A stretch of 64,000 nt of DNA, from positions 389,157 to 453,156 of the forward strand of contig RSEE01000054.1 in NCBI GenBank assembly GCA_003971905.1, written 5' to 3'. The stretch comes from Moniliella sp. 'wahieum' (taxonomy: Eukaryota > Basidiomycota > Moniliellomycetes > Moniliellales > Moniliellaceae). A program made the position numbers and the translations under genes. This document shows, piece by piece, positions 60,180-64,000 of the stretch. Positions within the stretch are counted from its first letter, which is position 1; every line of letters begins with the position of its first letter. The notes beneath the pieces were generated by a model, which saw only the letters and a program-made list of their open reading frames with translations, was not told the DNA's origin and ran no database searches.

Positions 60180-60219
60180 ACTAGTCCTAGTCACCGGTCA
60201 CCAGTCACTAGTCACTAGT
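60180..60219. repeat. mixed 7-bp array ACCGGT, ACCAGT, ACTAGT, ACTAGT
   Basis: Hexamers start at 60193, 60200, 60207 and 60214 with a C spacer. ACTAGT also lies at 60180, one base out of register. Confidence 0.88.
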
Positions 60220-63200
60220 CCTAGCACTAGTCAAGCAAGTCACCAATCGTTACTAGTACTCGCACTCATTCGATTCATGGAACGTTGAACGTTATGAACG
60301 TTTCTATCATCTTCTTTGAGCTTCTGCCACCATCCGCCACCCTCCGCCACCCTTACCAAACACGGCCGACGGCCGTTTGGCTGCCCAGGCTGCCCCTGGA
60401 GCATCATGTATCAGGCTTCAGATTGAAGCTTGACTCCAAGCTTCGGATCCCAGATGCTGGGGAGGACGGAGGGCTAGCGACCTAGCGCCCGGCCAGTGTG
60501 CAGGTAGGTTGTGCCGGGCGTGGATTCAATCAATCGTTGTGCAGTGGGTCGAGATTTGTGATGCATGGATGACGCTGTCGATGATCGCGCTGACTGCGCC
60601 GACTAGATGACTGTGTGCTCAGCGCGCTCACATGTCGCACGCTCACCGACCTCACCCTGGCTCGCGCTCACCCTGATACTCACACCCTCGGATCTTGAAG
60701 CTTGATCTCGATCAATGTTCCATGGTGTTACAGAGGTCGTTGCCAGCTGCCGCTGCCACTCTGAACTGTGAACACGGGGCCCCTGAAAACGTTAAACGTT
60801 TGAAAAGTGCGTCGAACGTGAACGTGTTGAACGTTGAGTGTTGGTACGTTGAGTTGTTGAATGAGTATGTGGAACGTGGCTGCCGAGTCGGCAGTGCCGA
60901 GTGCTTAGCTAAGGCCCATGCGCCCTAGACGCTAAGCTCTGGTAGACACGTACTGCTGCAGGGGCGGTGCGGGTGGTGGCTGTGACCTCCAACCTATCAC
61001 CTTGCACCATACATCATGCGTCATGCGTCGACGCTTTCTCAACTCTCAGATCTCAACCTTCTCACCAGCCTGAGGCTGTGCGGATGGCCGTCCCCCGCGG
61101 TCGGGCTCTTGGTCGCACTGTTGCTGGCGCCGCGTGGACATTGGCCATCCCGCACCTTGCCCCCCCACACACCCCGTAAGATCTGTGATGCAGCGCCAGC
61201 GTGCTGCCGCCGGTTCCGCCTTGGTGGTAGACAGTGGAGCAGCACATGCACCGCCACGGGGGAGCCAGGGAGAGCCACGAGAGCCCGCCGCGTCCTGTGT
61301 GGGATGGTTCTCAGGCTGTGATGCATGTGCCGTGATGCTCATGACCGCATGCGCATGACCATCATCGACATCATCCACATGATCTTTCGAATTCAAAAGC
61401 AGTACGAGAATGCGGTAAGTGGAATCGCCGGCTACTCTTCTCCTCACGAGGTGGAACCGTGTGGCCCCCCTTACCTGTTATTACCACAGCCTGCACGTAG
61501 GGGGAAGACGGAGCCCATGTTGTGATGCGCGAACGAACACTTGGTCGTTTTTTAGGAAACCTCAGTAACTATATTCGTGTTTGAGTAGTTCAGTACTGAG
61601 AGTGTGGTGCGGGGAGAGTACACAGTGTGAGTACACTGAGTCTCAGTACTGACGGCTACATTTCCACATCTGTGTACTGAGTAACTGAGCTCACTGTTTA
61701 ACTAAACTAACCCCGACCCAGGTGCATCTAGTGCGGACACTCGCCCGCGACATCGGTCCACGCGATATGCACCACGACAAACTGTTGCGAAACAACAATT
61801 AACGTTTTAACGGAGAAAGAACCGCCAGCCTCTCGTTCTCCTCCTGCGTCCCCTCACCCGGTCAAACTTGTTTTCGCTTTCGCGCCCCCAAAGCATATAT
61901 ATTTTGGCAGTATTAGGATAGTTGCACTATCGCCATTGTATCTCACTCATCGGCCGTGCATGTACTCTGCCATAACAAGTACCACTATATACTCTCGACT
62001 ATACTCGCGGTCAACTCCTTTCTTGGCCGAGAGGATGGGGTCGAAAAAGTAGCACCCAAAAAACCTAATCCATAAGCATCAAGGGGCCCAGTGTGCGCCC
62101 ATATCCTGCTGGTTGTTTATCTGAGAGAGAGAGGCGGGGCGAGACCAGTGCAGGCCCAACGGGGGTCGTCATCTCAGTTCTCATTGGTATTCCTTTAGCT
62201 CTGCGAAACATCTCGCACTTGCAAGCCTGTGCTGCGATAGTATACATCTTAGTAGTATACATTTTAGCAACAATTATAGAGAGAATGATATCCTAGCGAT
62301 CCCCCTGGTTCCTTGACCTTAGTGGCGCTTTCAAATAACCCCGCAAGATGAACAGTTCGGTTTAGACGTAGCGTTCCCCCTGTCCCAGCCTTAAGCTCTG
62401 TCAATATGATATGAATTCAAAAGAGAAAAGACACGGGACTGCTGGGTTAGGAAATCAATGGAGTCGCCATACAGCAAGTCGGGACCCTCTGGAGCCCGTC
62501 CGAATCTCGCATCAAAAAACCGGATCGCACGTGGTACACAAATGTAATAAACGGGTGAATCACCTCCAACGAGAGACTCTTCAGGTATTCTTTTTTTCAC
62601 AGTATAGTTAAGCATCTTCTTGGCCGTCTTGGTAGCATATAGTATCCGCGCGTCGTCTAATAATCAAGGAAGAATAGCTCTTTTGAGTGCCTCCCTAATA
62701 GTCCATCGTGTCTCTTGTGGCATTCCGCTTACTCCCGCAGTCGAAGCTCCTCTTTCTCGGGCGTTCCAGCGTTGCAGTTCTTTATATACCACCTCGCCTT
62801 CGGGTCCGTAACCATCACCCTCTTGTTGTGCACGAATCCGGCAAGGTGTGGTCCATCTTCATTTCTGATTCAGCGAAAGCTCCTGCCATCCGTTGCTCGC
62901 TAGTGTGTATGCCTCCCCTCCCTCACACGCCGCGTCCCGCCCTCTCTTGCCCACAGCAGTCGCCTCGTGTGGTGAATGTGGGTGTGGTGGAATACAACAC
63001 ACGATCTTATGAATAGGCGCTCGCACAGTCTTGTGTCATGGGCCAAAATTGGACTGGGTGCAGGAGCAAGGGAGAATGTACGCAATTGATGACATCTGAA
63101 CCACACTTTGATTGCATTTGCGGCACGCGGACGGCACACAGGGCTCAGAGCTGTAGGTCAATCTGAACCCCTGCTTGTCGTGAGCTCGATCGACCCCAAG

Positions 63201-64000
63201 GAACTTGGTTGCTGGCATTGAGGACAGCCAAATGGAGTTGAACGCCTCGCATTGATGGCTGCTGTATCTTGCATAAGCGGTGGTATAATGTGTTTGACCC
63301 ACCGCACAATGTAGTTACAGTCGCCCGGAGCTACTCCAACACCTCAAAAGGGACGAGGAGGGCCGATGATCGCAATAATGCGGTTGAGCACAGCACTTTT
63401 GTCGTTTACACGTAGGTATATACGTTTTTCCCACATATATCGGGATAAAGCCTCTTCACCAAACCGAAGAGAAGAGTGTTTTCTCTCTTGGATCCACCTC
63501 TAAGGGCATATATCCCTATCTCAACCTTTTGGAGCTGTGACTAATGCTTTCGCGAATTTCCACAGGTACTATAAAATCTGCAGGCCCATCATATAACTCC
63601 CGGGGAGATGGGCAACTGAGACCGCCATGACATCTTCGCATGTTTACAACCGTTAATAGAGGGAGGAAACCCTTGATGCTGTGTACTATTTGCACCATGG
63701 TGAGATCTAACCGCATTTTGACATTGTCGGGATGCTTCGGCTCTTATTCCAGAAGACGTTTTAATAGTAGTTGTAGAAAGAAATGAGGGAGGGTCCCTTT
63801 CATTCTGTGTCCACACTAATACGTTATCTTCATTCATTACCAGAGCTATTCCAGCCGTTGTGAAGGGGGACATTTGGTGCCTGATTCAGGATGTTGGCAG
63901 CATTGGATTCATCAATTTGCCGCGTGCGTTCAAAAATTCAAACTCTGGGAGATACCACTGTAGGTATTGAAGGTGATGGCGATGCCATTTGATGGCAAAG

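Larger units (their letters stand above)
58819..64000. other. gene-free, repeat-bearing right flank
   Basis: No supported gene. It holds the G-rich tract at 58843-58926 and palindromic arrays at about 60.18-60.25 kb. AACGTT copies occur at 60.28 and 60.79-60.86 kb, and AT-rich sequence beyond 61.5 kb. Composition resembles the left flank. No telomeric repeat is seen at the window end. Confidence 0.55.

Noticed and set aside
1-64000. CRISPR array, phage or bacterial defence system
   Set aside because: The sequence is eukaryotic with spliceosomal introns; tandem repeats have no regular unique spacers.

Overview
This window is nuclear DNA of a fungus. It carries short spliceosomal introns of about 50 to 130 nt with GTxxGT donors, a Zn2Cys6 transcription factor, and typical fungal housekeeping genes: TRM82, RRP14/SURF6, RCC1, NUDC, dynactin p150, SEC13 and mitochondrial malonyl transacylase. 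Few introns per gene, GC-rich coding sequence and long tandem-repeat-laden spacers would fit a basidiomycete, possibly a smut-like lineage. That placement is an inference only, and I cannot name a species.

Layout: 1-12.9 kb has no gene I can support. It is AT-richer and studded with 7-bp tandem repeats. From 12.99 to 58.8 kb is a gene-rich core with 16 genes. In order they are: Zn2Cys6 factor (+), TRM82 (-), RRP14/SURF6 (+), RCC1 (-), inositol-type MFS transporter (+), proline-rich unknown (+), NUDC (-), F-box protein (-), GIT1-type glycerophosphodiester/phosphate transporter (-), an alanine-rich protein with a reductase-like N-terminus (-), dynactin p150 (-), SEC13 (-), a zinc-binding protein resembling WRKY/GCM1-type DNA-binding proteins (-), cytochrome P450 (+), MCT1-like transacylase (-), and a proline-rich unknown with a conserved C-terminal domain (-). 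From 58.8 to 64 kb there is again no gene, only repeats.

Functionally the genes are a mixed neighbourhood rather than a cluster. There is tRNA m7G modification and rRNA processing from one divergent promoter, Ran exchange (RCC1), and COPII coat and nuclear pore (SEC13). NUDC and p150 both serve the dynein pathway. Two MFS transporters, a P450 and the mitochondrial fatty-acid transacylase make up the metabolic genes.

Two points govern how the annotation should be read. First, nearly every conserved gene is interrupted by single-base frame slips, many of which look like one base lost from a short homopolymer. This points to consensus-sequence error rather than mass pseudogenisation, so CDS limits below are whole-gene spans, not clean open frames. 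Second, the spacers contain an unusual family of 7-bp-period arrays in which every unit is a 6-bp palindrome of the form A-N-N-N'-N'-T plus one spacer base. Different palindromes replace one another without losing the 7-bp phase.
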